DNA of 64,000 nucleotides from Prevotella lacticifex (GTDB lineage Bacteria > Bacteroidota > Bacteroidia > Bacteroidales > Bacteroidaceae): the NCBI RefSeq assembly GCF_019973375.1, contig NZ_BPTV01000002.1, forward strand, positions 729,228 to 793,227, given 5' to 3'. Below are positions 34,014 to 42,915 of this stretch, piece after piece (the stretch's first letter is position 1; every line of letters begins with the position of its first letter). The notes under the pieces were generated by a model. The model was not told where the DNA came from, ran no database searches, and worked only from the letters and a program-made list of their open reading frames with translations. The translations under genes were made by a program, and so were the position numbers.

Positions 34014-36356
34014 ATGAAACGGACCATACTTCTTCTTGCCCTTCTGCTGACGATGACCGTGGGCAGGGCCGGCAACATCAACTACCGCGACACGGTGGCG
34101 AAGACCATCGCCGTCGTCAACGACTACTGGCAGGCGCACCACAGCGCCGACAGCCCGGCATTCTGGAACTGGGCCGCCTACCACACCGGAAACATGGAGG
34201 CCTACCGGCTCCTCGGCTGTCAGCGTTGGCTCGACTACTCGGAGCAGTGGGCCGACCACAACGCCTGGAGCGGGGCCACCGAGAAGGACCCCGCACGCTG
34301 GACCTACCGCAAATACGGCGAGGACCAACAGCACGTGCTCTTCGCCGACTGGCAGATTTGCTTCCAGACCTACATAGACCTATATAATATACGCCACGCC
34401 CGAAAGCGAATAGCCCGCGCACGTGAGGTGATGGGCTACATGGCCGACCACCCCGCCACCGACTACTGGTGGTGGGCCGACGCCCTGTATATGGCCATGC
34501 CGGTGATGACGAAGATGTACCGGCTGACGGGCCAGGAGAAATATCTCGACAAGATGTACGCTTGTCTGCTCCACACCGACAGCATCATGCTCGACAGCGC
34601 CACGGGGCTCTACTTCCGCGATGCCCGCTACGTCTATCCAGCCCATAAGACTGCCACGGGGAAGAAGGACTTCTGGGCCCGCGGATGCGGATGGGTGCTC
34701 GCCGGACTGGCCAAGGTCCTCCAGGACATGCCGCCGACGTACCGCCACTATCCGTTCTTCGTCGAGAAATACCGCCGTTTAGCCGCAGCCGTAGCGAGCT
34801 GTCAGCAGCCGGAGGGCTACTGGACCCGGTCGATGCTCGACGCCGCCCAGGCTCCTGGACCGGAGACGAGCGGCACGGCGTTCTTCACCTATGGTCTGCT
34901 CTGGGGCATAAACAACGGACTGCTGTCCGAAACCGACTATATGCCGGTGGTGTCGAGGGCATGGACCTATCTGTCGCACACGGCCCTGCAGCGTGACGGC
35001 AGCATCGGCTACGTGCAGCCCATCGGCGACAGGGCCATTCCGGGACAGACCCTACGCCCGTCGTCGCAGGCCGACTTCGGGGTGGGAGCGTTCCTCCTCG
35101 CCGCCTGCGAGTATGTGCGGTTCCTCGACCGGAAAGCCGCCGTCAGGCAGGTGCCGCTGACGGTCGTCAACGATGGCGACAGCCAGTGGCAGGGTATCGT
35201 CGAGAGCGATGCCGCCGCGGTGAGGAAGGCCCTGAGCATCGCCGACGGAGCGCCTCTGCTGCTGCGCAATGCCGCCGGTCAGGAAATCGACGCTCAGGAG
35301 ACCTACGACGGTCACCTGCTCATCGACGCGAGCGTGCAGCCCCACTCGTCGTGGACGTGCTTTGCCGAGGCCGGACAACCGCGGAAGCCACGGCGGTGGA
35401 CGGCGGGAGCGGTATATAAGATACGTAAGGACGACATTGCATGGGAGAACGACCGCTGCGCTTACCGCGCCTACGGGCCGGCACTGCAGCGGACAGGCGA
35501 GCGGTCGTATGGCATCGACGTGTGGGTGAAGAACACCCCCGACCTCGTCCTCGACGAACGCTATACCACTGACCGTCAGAGCAATATCGACGCATGGCCG
35601 ATAGAACGCGAGGGGCGCACAGCCGAAGGACGCATCTTCCACAACGAGGGCACATTCCACCTCGACCACGGCAACGGCTTCGACGGATATGCCGTGGGAC
35701 CGACCCTCGGCTGCGGCACACCGGCGATAATCGCGTCGGGACGACTCATCATACCCTACTGCTACACCGGATGCACCATCCTCGACAACGGACCGCTGAG
35801 GTTCACCGTCCGACTCGACTACAGCCGTAATGCCGACGGCATCGACCTCGGCGAGCACCGCATCATCAGTCTCGACAAGGGCAGCCATTTCAACCGGATA
35901 ACGGTGTGGTACGACAGTCTCGGCAACGCCACCGCAGCCGATAAAGCCGAAGGCGCGGCTGCCGCAAATGGCTCTAAGTCAGTGGAAAAAGCCGCCGGTG
36001 CGTCGTTAGCTGCGGGTATCGTCATCAACGGCCACGGCCAACTCGGCGAGGGCAAAGACTACATCGTCTACGCCGACCCCACCGACCGCCCCGATGTCAG
36101 CGGGTCGACAATCTATGTGGCAGCACTCTTCCCCGATGACAAGGCCACTATCGGCCGAACACCCGACAACCGCAATGCCGTAGGCATCATCACCGACTAC
36201 CACGGCGAACCCGTAACTTACTATGCCGGAGCGGGTTGGAGCCGTTACGATGTTCCCGACATGACGGTCTGGTGCCATATCGTCGAGACGTTCATCGACA
36301 GCGCAAAGCACAGACCCGCGGTCAGCATCGGCACCGCAAAAACGACGGCTGAATAA
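34014..36356 (+). CDS. GH105-type unsaturated uronyl hydrolase fused to DUF4861
   Basis: A 780-residue secreted protein (signal peptide ILLLALLLTMTVGRAG). Residues ~25-360 form a GH88/GH105 barrel: FWNWAAYHTGNMEAYRLLG, YWWWADALYMAMPVMTKMY (catalytic Asp region), FWARGCGWVLAGLAKVL, FFTYGLLWGINNGLL. Residues ~375-770 match DUF4861: VVNDGDSQWQGIVE, AYRAYGPALQRTGERSYGID, HLDHGNGFDGYAVGPTLGCG. GH105 enzymes remove the 4,5-unsaturated sugar left by polysaccharide lyases on rhamnogalacturonan or similar glycans. The pairing with DUF4861 in one chain is known in Bacteroidota. It is probably co-transcribed with the genes on either side. Confidence 0.88.
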   Translation: MKRTILLLALLLTMTVGRAGNINYRDTVAKTIAVVNDYWQAHHSADSPAFWNWAAYHTGNMEAYRLLGCQRWLDYSEQWADHNAWSGATEKDPARWTYRKYGEDQQHVLFADWQICFQTYIDLYNIRHARKRIARAREVMGYMADHPATDYWWWADALYMAMPVMTKMYRLTGQEKYLDKMYACLLHTDSIMLDSATGLYFRDARYVYPAHKTATGKKDFWARGCGWVLAGLAKVLQDMPPTYRHYPFFVEKYRRLAAAVASCQQPEGYWTRSMLDAAQAPGPETSGTAFFTYGLLWGINNGLLSETDYMPVVSRAWTYLSHTALQRDGSIGYVQPIGDRAIPGQTLRPSSQADFGVGAFLLAACEYVRFLDRKAAVRQVPLTVVNDGDSQWQGIVESDAAAVRKALSIADGAPLLLRNAAGQEIDAQETYDGHLLIDASVQPHSSWTCFAEAGQPRKPRRWTAGAVYKIRKDDIAWENDRCAYRAYGPALQRTGERSYGIDVWVKNTPDLVLDERYTTDRQSNIDAWPIEREGRTAEGRIFHNEGTFHLDHGNGFDGYAVGPTLGCGTPAIIASGRLIIPYCYTGCTILDNGPLRFTVRLDYSRNADGIDLGEHRIISLDKGSHFNRITVWYDSLGNATAADKAEGAAAANGSKSVEKAAGASLAAGIVINGHGQLGEGKDYIVYADPTDRPDVSGSTIYVAALFPDDKATIGRTPDNRNAVGIITDYHGEPVTYYAGAGWSRYDVPDMTVWCHIVETFIDSAKHRPAVSIGTAKTTAE

Positions 36357-36388
36357 CCGGCACAGCAAAAAAAAACTATAGCTGAATA

Positions 36389-38305
36389 ATGACCTCCATC
36401 CTCATCACCATAGTGTCGGCACTGCAGATGTTAGCATCGTTCACCAACTATATCGTCGGCGACTACCAGTACATCAGCCCCGAATATGCCTGTTTCCGTG
36501 GCGAGAACACCATGGGCAGCGACGAACGCGGCGTGCGCACCAACGCCGACCTGTCGATGGTCAGCGCGTTTATGTGCCGCTATGCCGCCGACAGCGTAGC
36601 CCTGCCTACTGGCATCACATACGATCAGCTCGACACGATGGCGATGAAGACACTTGCCTACGCCGTAGCCACGCATAAGGCGGTGAGGAAGAGAACCTGC
36701 CGCGACGGCCGCTACTGGGGCTCGACGGGTCGCAACGACAAGCAGTGGGAGAGCAGTCTATGGGCACTGTCGGTGGCCTATTCGGCTCTGTTTCAGTGGG
36801 ATAAGCTCTCGCCGACGATGAAAGCCGACATCCACCGTCTGCTCAGGGCCGAATGCAACTACGAGCTGGAACGCGACATTCCCACCGGATACCGCTACGA
36901 TACGAAAGCCGAGGAGAACGGATGGGAGGTCGGCGTGCTCGCGGCGGCTGTCGCCCTCTTCCCCGACGACAGCCTCGCCACGGGGTGGTACAGCCGGATG
37001 AGGGATTTTGTCGTTAACAGCTACTCGCATCCCTCCGATGCCACCGACACGACGGCCGTCACGCCGTGGATCGACAAAGCCACCGTGGCCGATCTCTACC
37101 GTGGGCCTAACCTCTTCAGCGACTGGACATTACAGAACCACGGGTTCTTCCACACGTCGTATCAGAATGTCGTCATCCAGGAACTCGGCGAGGCCGCACT
37201 CATCATCCCCTTAGCCGAGATGGAGCGCCGTAGGCTATCGTCAGCCAAAAAACGCAGGAAGCGCCGCCACACTCAGGCACCGGACTCCGTCCACGCCGAC
37301 ACGCGGTGGATGCTCCACAATTGCGGGGCCGTGGAGCGAAACGTGCTGAACTGGCTGACGCTGGCCGACGGCGAGCAGGCCATGCCCAACGGCAACGACT
37401 GGAGTCTGTTTCTCTACGACCAGGTGACGAGCTATTCGACGATGGCGTGTATGCTCGGCGACGACGACGCACTGCTCTTCGAGCGACTGGCTCTCAACCA
37501 GATAGCGCGCCGACAGCGCACGACGGCAGACGGTTCGTGGCTCCTCAACCCCGATGTGGGGGCACGGCGTATGGGCGTCGAGGGTCACCGTGTGATGATG
37601 ACGTGGCTCATGCACCATGTTTTTCCCACCACCGGACGGCGCCCGACGGCGTGGGCCGACTTCCTAAGCCGCTACCGTGCAGCCCGCTATTTTCCCTGTC
37701 AGCGCATCGTCAGAACGCTCACACCAGACTACTTCGCCTGCTTCTCCTTCGCCACCGGAAAGCACAGCTACACGGGTTATATTGCACCGACGGACAGCAC
37801 GAACAACAACCTCGTAGTGCCCTACCGGAAATATAATACGGGAAACATCATAGGATATTACACCGTCGAGGGCCGCCACACCAACGCGCGCCTCGTCGGC
37901 GAACCCCTCGTCAGCGTCGACGGGCCATACTTCACCATCAGGGCTACAACGGCGGAGAACGATTCGACACTGATCCGCCATTTCACCATCACGACAACGG
38001 TCGACGGCTTGGAATACTCTGACACCGTGGAGGTTATCGACCCCGAGGCGAAGATCACCGCCGACCGCACGGGTCTCCTCGCCGTCAGCGACGACCCCTT
38101 CACAGCTACCGACCGACACTACGTTCTCCGTCCCGGCACAACGGTCATCGACGGCCTCCTTTCAATCATCTCCGACAGCCCCTCGCCCGCCGTCGTCACC
38201 GACCGGTCAACGGATAACTCAATCACCACCCTGAAGGTCTATCCCTTTCTCACCGCTCCCCAGCTCCACCACCACATAATCTACCGGGTGGCAGCAAAGC
38301 ATTGA
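36389..38305 (+). CDS. Unassigned 638-residue glycan-active (toroid-like) secreted protein
   Basis: N-terminal signal-like segment (MTSILITIVSALQMLASF), then an all-helical part with repeated W/H-rich motifs (GSTGRNDKQWESSLWALSVA, ENGWEVGVLAAAVALFPDD, LFSDWTLQNHGFFHTSYQNV, MPNGNDWSLFLYDQVT) and a beta-rich C-terminal half. This is the layout of alpha/alpha-toroid lyases of the heparinase II/III kind, but no PL family can be named. It follows the GH105 gene by 32 bp and shares its composition, so it is part of the same degradation operon. Confidence 0.6.
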   Translation: MTSILITIVSALQMLASFTNYIVGDYQYISPEYACFRGENTMGSDERGVRTNADLSMVSAFMCRYAADSVALPTGITYDQLDTMAMKTLAYAVATHKAVRKRTCRDGRYWGSTGRNDKQWESSLWALSVAYSALFQWDKLSPTMKADIHRLLRAECNYELERDIPTGYRYDTKAEENGWEVGVLAAAVALFPDDSLATGWYSRMRDFVVNSYSHPSDATDTTAVTPWIDKATVADLYRGPNLFSDWTLQNHGFFHTSYQNVVIQELGEAALIIPLAEMERRRLSSAKKRRKRRHTQAPDSVHADTRWMLHNCGAVERNVLNWLTLADGEQAMPNGNDWSLFLYDQVTSYSTMACMLGDDDALLFERLALNQIARRQRTTADGSWLLNPDVGARRMGVEGHRVMMTWLMHHVFPTTGRRPTAWADFLSRYRAARYFPCQRIVRTLTPDYFACFSFATGKHSYTGYIAPTDSTNNNLVVPYRKYNTGNIIGYYTVEGRHTNARLVGEPLVSVDGPYFTIRATTAENDSTLIRHFTITTTVDGLEYSDTVEVIDPEAKITADRTGLLAVSDDPFTATDRHYVLRPGTTVIDGLLSIISDSPSPAVVTDRSTDNSITTLKVYPFLTAPQLHHHIIYRVAAKH

Positions 38306-39284
38306 GCAGCAAGGACCGAGCAGCCGTCGCACCAGCTGCTCTGAACCAACACGAAACAAACGAATGCGGCCAACACATTAATTATCAGAGGATTGCCAAC
38401 GTGGCACATTGGCAGGAGCGGATAAGTAGGGTTAAGGGCCGTCCGCAAACTTCACCATCATACTCGTCCGTCGCTGCGGGGGATATGATACCCCACCCTA
38501 CTGCCATAAAAGAATTATGCCGTTGCCGCTACCAGCCCCGGCGGGGCTGAATCATCAATAACACTAAGTTTGCAGTGAGAAAAGAGAGTGAATAAAAGCT
38601 CTTTAAGAAGAAAGCGTCGGAAAAACCGAATGTAAACTTCTTTTCTTGGTTAATCTCTGTACCTTTGTTGTAAAAAGGAAGAGATCGACCCCTGCGCCAG
38701 TAAACTCCTTAAATAACCCCGGACTAAGCGAGTGATAACGAGCGCAGTCCGGGGAATCAAAGATGCAGACATCCATACATTCAGTGCCTCGAAGACGCAC
38801 AATAGCACGAAGTGCGCAAAAGCAAATATGTTTCTGCGCGTTCCGCTATTCAACCTCTTCGAGGCTGGTCGTGGATTTCTTGCGTCCACGTTCTACCCCA
38901 GACTGCGGTCGCTGCGCTCCCTTAGTCTGGGGTTATTGAGAATTAAGCCCCGTCGGGGCTTTGCGTTGGCAGCGAAAATTACCCTCGCCAAGCCGCTAAG
39001 TGCGCAAAGATTCCGCAAAGATTGTTCTTGTCTTTGGTTGCGTGTAGCCTTTGCGTCCTTTGCGGCTTGGCGAGAAAGAATCATCCACGTGGCAATAGGA
39101 TGGCCCCCCCCTATCTGCAGTGTATTCTCTTTGCATCTCGCCCGCTGTCGGTAGGATGGGGATAAACCCCATTCCCTACTGTATGAATGCAGCAATATGT
39201 TAATTATCAGTGTGTTGCAGGGGCGGATATGCATTAATAGTGACCACCACGACCACCTTGCCCGTCAGCATCCAATGCCCATTT
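38306..39284. repeat. 980-bp non-coding repeat region
   Basis: Contains: a partial AACACATTAATTATCAG-type repeat at 38364-38400; a GGGGGATATGATACCCC palindrome near 38480; a hairpin CCCCGGACT...AGTCCGGGG at 38715-38753 and its inverted relative CCCCAGACT...AGTCTGGGG at 38897-38933; CTCGCCAAGCCGCTAAG-type sequence near 38985; and a near-full copy of a ~170-bp interspersed repeat at 39056-39226. A lone TGTACCTTTG at 38653-38662 resembles a promoter without a gene. Confidence 0.75.
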
Positions 39285-39659
39285 CTACTTTGTTTTTCCT
39301 TCGTCCTGAAGGTCATCAACATCATACCCAAGCCTTTGGGCGACAATCTTGACCATCTTCCGGTCGACAGTATCGGCTTGATTATGGTCGTAGATGAGCA
39401 GTAAAACTACTTTAGCTTTTTCCTCATCGACAGCAAATGTCAGCGTTATGATGCGGGCACCTTTCGACTTACCGCCACCTTTCGACTTGATGGCCATCCT
39501 TATCTTACGAATGCCCGGCTGGAGAACAACACCTTGAAAGGGATCATCTGTCAAGGATTTTCTGAATTCATCAAGGTCGTCCATCAGACTCCTGTATCTC
39601 TTCCACAACGGTTTTGCCATGCGAAGAAATTCCTTGGTGAATTCAACGTTCCATTTCAT
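39285..39659 (-). CDS. RelE-type toxin
   Basis: A 124-residue protein of RelE/HigB-like layout: MKWNVEFTKEFLRMAKPLWK, then a strand with QPGIRKIRMAIKSKGGGKSK and the ARIITLTFAVDEEKAKVVLLLIYDH core. RelE toxins cut mRNA on the ribosome. It overlaps the antitoxin gene by 17 bp on the same strand. Assignment rests on pattern and pairing. Confidence 0.8.
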   Translation of the reverse strand: MKWNVEFTKEFLRMAKPLWKRYRSLMDDLDEFRKSLTDDPFQGVVLQPGIRKIRMAIKSKGGGKSKGARIITLTFAVDEEKAKVVLLLIYDHNQADTVDRKMVKIVAQRLGYDVDDLQDEGKTK

Positions 39660-39900
39660 TTTTGAATTCCTCCCAATCCATCAGATTACCCTTACCTTCT
39701 CTTGCGCCCTTCACTTCGAGCAACGCCCTATAAAGATTCTCCGACAAATCATCCTTGCCAATGACAATATCATCGTTTTTGATGGGAACAATACGGAAAC
39801 TACCCGCACGCGACTTCACAACCACATCCTCACCACTCTGGGCAACACCAACGTACTTAGCCTGGTTTGCCCTGAACTCCCTTCCTGTAAGTACTATCAT
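39643..39900 (-). CDS. Phd/YefM-type antitoxin
   Basis: An 85-residue protein: IVLTGREFRANQAKYVGVAQ, EDVVVKSRAGSFRIVPI, then a helical acidic tail (LMDWEEFKNEMER) that would bind the toxin. The N-terminal dimer binds DNA in this family. A palindromic operator candidate lies at 39953-39967. Confidence 0.82.
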   Translation of the reverse strand: MIVLTGREFRANQAKYVGVAQSGEDVVVKSRAGSFRIVPIKNDDIVIGKDDLSENLYRALLEVKGAREGKGNLMDWEEFKNEMER

Positions 39901-39926
39901 AATTTCCGGTTTTAATGTTTACGCCA

Positions 39927-39967
39927 CAAAGATACAACAAATTTATTATATCGTACCATTTTGGTAC
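39927..39967 (-). promoter_or_regulatory. Promoter and palindromic operator of the YefM/RelE-type operon
   Basis: Minus-strand TATCTTTG (39934-39927) 26 bp before the ATG, with the perfect palindrome GTACCA-TTT-TGGTAC at 39953-39967 over the expected -33 region. Autorepression by the antitoxin complex is the usual mode. Confidence 0.6.
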
Positions 39968-39999
39968 ACAAATTTTTATCGCAACGCTTCATCGTAAAA

Positions 40000-40540
40000 A
40001 AATAACACGTCCGATGTAGAATCAACCTGCGCCATCTGCGGCATCTGCGTGCGAATACCTCCTCCCGCTGATTACGCTATTTATTTTTTCTCTCGCAGAT
40101 TTATCTCTGAGATTATCCTCTCGCATATTCCGCTTATCTCGCAGATTCTTCACATTTTATCCTCTTACAGATTCTATACAAATTATTTTCTCACGGATTA
40201 CACGGATTCTTTACAATTTTATTCTCTCACAGATCACACAGATTACACAGATTACACAGAATCTTTGCTATTTTATCCTCTCACGGATTACACGGATCTC
40301 ACAGATTCTTTGCAATTTATCAACTCAAAGTTTCTTTGCAATTTATCAACTCACAGAATCTTTGCATTTTATTCTCTCACGGATTACCCAGATTACACAG
40401 ATGTAGCTGAGGATTTTTTATATATCTCTAAGATTGAGGGTCTGTAGGTGAATTTTATGGTGACGAAGATTTATCAATAGCAGAGTACTCTCTTTATCAT
40501 ACTTACAGCCCGGAAGGGCAACGCAACGACAAGCCGACAT
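40000..40540. repeat. Degenerate tandem repeat of CTCACGGATTACACAGATTC type
   Basis: From about 40080 to 40415 the sequence is repeated blocks of TCTCACGGATTACACAGATT and CTTTGCAATTTTATC with unit lengths of roughly 35-50 bp. The open frame across it reads LTDYTDYTD-type repeats and is not credible as protein. No promoter or gene is seen. Confidence 0.75.
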
Positions 40541-40585
40541 CGAAATATCTTTACACCATTCCCAAACATATCATTTCGGCTTCCC

Positions 40586-40657
40586 AAACGGTCCGTTTCA
40601 GCTCGCGAAACGGGTCGTTTGGCGTGCTAAAGCGAATCGTTTTAGAACGCAAAACGG
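40586..40657. repeat. Palindrome array AAACG-N3-CGTTT with 22-bp spacing
   Basis: AAACGGTCCGTTT (centre 40592), AAACGGGTCGTTT (centre 40614) and AAAGCGAATCGTTTT (centre 40636) are spaced exactly 22 bp apart, followed by a half site AAAACGG at 40651. Each is an inverted repeat with a 3-bp centre. Confidence 0.75.
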
Positions 40658-40754
40658 CATGTATTAGCAACACATTGATAATCAGTGCTGTGCACAGACG
40701 GCGCAACAGATGGAATAATACGAATAATCTTGACAACTTGTTGCCTGTATTCTA

Positions 40755-40871
40755 TTGTTGCTCCGTGACCCTACTAAATGAAAAGAACCATGGCATGCAA
40801 TGAGCATCTGCCGGAGGCAACCAATGCAACAACCATGCCATGAGAGTCAAAATTTAAATGAAAGGGCCGTA
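40755..40871. mobile_element. Remnant of an ISAs1-type element end
   Basis: 40837-40871 (CAACCATGCCATGAGAGTCA...TTTAAATGAAAGGGCCGT) closely matches the right end of the ISAs1 element (2441-2481). The sequence AAATGAAAAGAACCATGGCATG at 40775-40797 may be part of the opposite end in inverted form, so this could be a small non-autonomous derivative. It abuts the first unit of the tandem nuclease-gene array. Confidence 0.55.
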
Positions 40872-40960
40872 ACTTGATGACAATTTCTTTTGCCCAATCC
40901 TATGTCATCTCAACTTTTTTTTGTAAGTTTGCCGACGGAAGAATATTAGCAGCAAAGACT

Positions 40961-42550
40961 ATGGCAACAGAAAGACGATATCCGGTAGGAATACAGACCT
41001 TTGAGAGAATCATCAAGGATGGATATATCTATGTCGACAAGACCGACCTCGTATGGAAGTTGGCTCATTATGCCACGTTCATCTTTATGAGTCGTCCGCG
41101 ACGTTTCGGTAAGTCGCTGCTCACGTCGACCCTGGATTCTTACTTCAAGGGCGACCGTGAATTGTTCGAAGGCCTGAAGATAATGTCGCTGGAGAAGGAA
41201 TGGACACAGTATCCCGTGCTCCATCTCGACCTCAGCGTGGCCAAGGGACAGGATAATGCCAAAGAATTGCGTGAGACGCTAATGTGGATGATGGAGCCTC
41301 TGGCAAGTATATATGGCAGAAAGGAGACGGAGACCACTCCCGGCAAGCTCCTCACCGGCCTCATCCACCGTGCCAAGGAGAAGACCGGGCGGCAGGTGGC
41401 GGTCATCATCGACGAATACGACGCACCGCTGCTCGACGTACTCCACAGTCAGGAGACTCTCGATGCCATGCGGAAAGTCATGCAGGAGTTCTATGTGCCG
41501 CTGAAGGCCAATGAGGCTTACCTGAAGTTCTGTTTCATCACCGGCATCACGAAGTTCTCGCAGCTGAGTATCTTCTCCACCATCAACAATCTGTTGAATG
41601 TCTCTTTGGACGAGACCTTCGCCACCATCTGCGGCTTCACCGAGAAGGAACTGTGCACCACTCTGTGGCCCGACATTGAGCGGCTGGCCGCTGCACTAAA
41701 GATGACACCGGAGCAGATGCACGACAAACTCAAGTTGCAATACGACGGCTATCATTTTGCCGCCGGAGCTCCCGAGGTATACAATCCGTTCAGCCTGCTG
41801 AACTGCTTTGTGCGTCGCAAGGTATCGAACTACTGGTTCGCCTCCGGTACGCCGACATTCCTCATAAAGCAGATGCAGCACTTCCACACCGACATCACAT
41901 CGCTGGACTCCCTCGACGTTCCCGAGTCGGCCTTCGACCAGCCCACAGAGAATATGAAGGACGCGCTGCCGCTGCTCTATCAGAGTGGCTATCTCACCAT
42001 CAAGGACTATGACCCCGATACCGAGGCTTACGAGCTCTCCATCCCCAACCAGGAGGTGCGGGTAGGATATATCTATGGTCTGCTGCCCACCTACACGGGC
42101 TTGAACAGTGGCGACGTGCAGATTGGTTTTGCGGCAAAGTTCTGGAAGGCTCTCAGGCAGAACGACATAGACCTCGCCATGGAGCACATGCAGTCTTATC
42201 TTGCAGGCATACCATACGTCGAGGGCTTTAAGCAGAAGTTCGCCGAGGCCACGACGAAGGAGGGATTCTACGAATACACGTTCTATCTCATCTTCTCCAT
42301 GCTCAACGTCTATGTTCGCACGCAGGTGAAGGTGGCTGGCGGTCGCACTGATATGGTTATCTTCATGCCCGACACGATATATGTCATGGAACTGAAAGTC
42401 GGCGACTCGGCCCGTCAAGCCCTCGACCAGATTAACGCACGTGGCTATGCCAAGCCCTATCTCTCCGACGGCCGCCGTGTTGTTAAGGTCGGTGTCCGTT
42501 TCGATACCGACAAGCACACCGTCAGCGAGTGGGAGACGGAAGAGGCGTAG
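40961..42550 (+). CDS. AAA-ATPase_like / PD-(D/E)XK_9 protein, tandem copy 1
   Basis: 529 residues from the ATG at 40961 (ATERRYPVGIQTFERII); the frame is open upstream but the start matches copies 2 and 3. Walker A variant SRPRRFGKSLLTSTLDSYF; Walker B VAVIIDEYDAPLLDVL; nuclease core GGRTDMVIFMPDTIYVMELK. Function of the family is not established. Compared with copies 2 and 3 it differs mainly in residues ~105-125 (EPLASIYGRKETETT) and ~215-290 (LLNVSLDETFATICGFTEKE...). All copies share ~90 bp upstream with TAAGTTTG as a likely -7 box. Confidence 0.92.
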   Translation: MATERRYPVGIQTFERIIKDGYIYVDKTDLVWKLAHYATFIFMSRPRRFGKSLLTSTLDSYFKGDRELFEGLKIMSLEKEWTQYPVLHLDLSVAKGQDNAKELRETLMWMMEPLASIYGRKETETTPGKLLTGLIHRAKEKTGRQVAVIIDEYDAPLLDVLHSQETLDAMRKVMQEFYVPLKANEAYLKFCFITGITKFSQLSIFSTINNLLNVSLDETFATICGFTEKELCTTLWPDIERLAAALKMTPEQMHDKLKLQYDGYHFAAGAPEVYNPFSLLNCFVRRKVSNYWFASGTPTFLIKQMQHFHTDITSLDSLDVPESAFDQPTENMKDALPLLYQSGYLTIKDYDPDTEAYELSIPNQEVRVGYIYGLLPTYTGLNSGDVQIGFAAKFWKALRQNDIDLAMEHMQSYLAGIPYVEGFKQKFAEATTKEGFYEYTFYLIFSMLNVYVRTQVKVAGGRTDMVIFMPDTIYVMELKVGDSARQALDQINARGYAKPYLSDGRRVVKVGVRFDTDKHTVSEWETEEA

Positions 42551-42915
42551 GAGCAAGAGCTCGCGCAACGGGTTGAGGTGCGCAGGGGGCAGAGCACTCA
42601 GGGCTTATTGCCGGCCATAAAATGATGTCCCAACCACTTTTCCGCGTTTGCTTGACTCTAATAGCATTTCATGGTGTCAGCTCCAGGGAGGTCCGTTGCC
42701 CCCAGCGGACACCATGAAAGGCTCAACACATAGATAACTGTTTTGTCCGCTATGGGCAGCGGACCTCCCGGGGACGCGGCCATTGCTTGCCGAGACTCGT
42801 GCGGAGAATAATCTTCAGCCTAAGAACTTGATGACGATTTTCTTTTGCCCAATCCTATGTCATCTCAACTTTTTTTTGTAAGTTTGCCGACGGAAGAATA
42901 TTAGCAGCAAAGACT
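42551..42915. repeat. Spacer between tandem copies 1 and 2
   Basis: Begins with a segment (GGAGCAAGAGCTCGCGCAAC...) repeated after copy 2, then an inverted repeat AGGGAGGTCCGTTGCCCC-CAGCGGAC / GTCCGCTATGGGCAGCGGACC at 42686-42772, then the shared promoter/leader (42828-42915). The whole gene-plus-spacer unit is 1955 bp. Confidence 0.8.

Noticed and set aside
38732..39154. 140-codon plus-strand ORF
   Set aside because: Made of intergenic repeats (hairpins and CTCGCCAAGCCGC type sequence) found elsewhere without coding.
40080..40415. Possible CRISPR array
   Set aside because: Repeat units vary in length and sequence, and spacers are themselves repeats; no cas genes nearby.
40049..40447. 132-codon ORF with LTDYTDYTD repeats
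   Set aside because: Translation of a degenerate nucleotide tandem repeat that is known as non-coding intergenic sequence.
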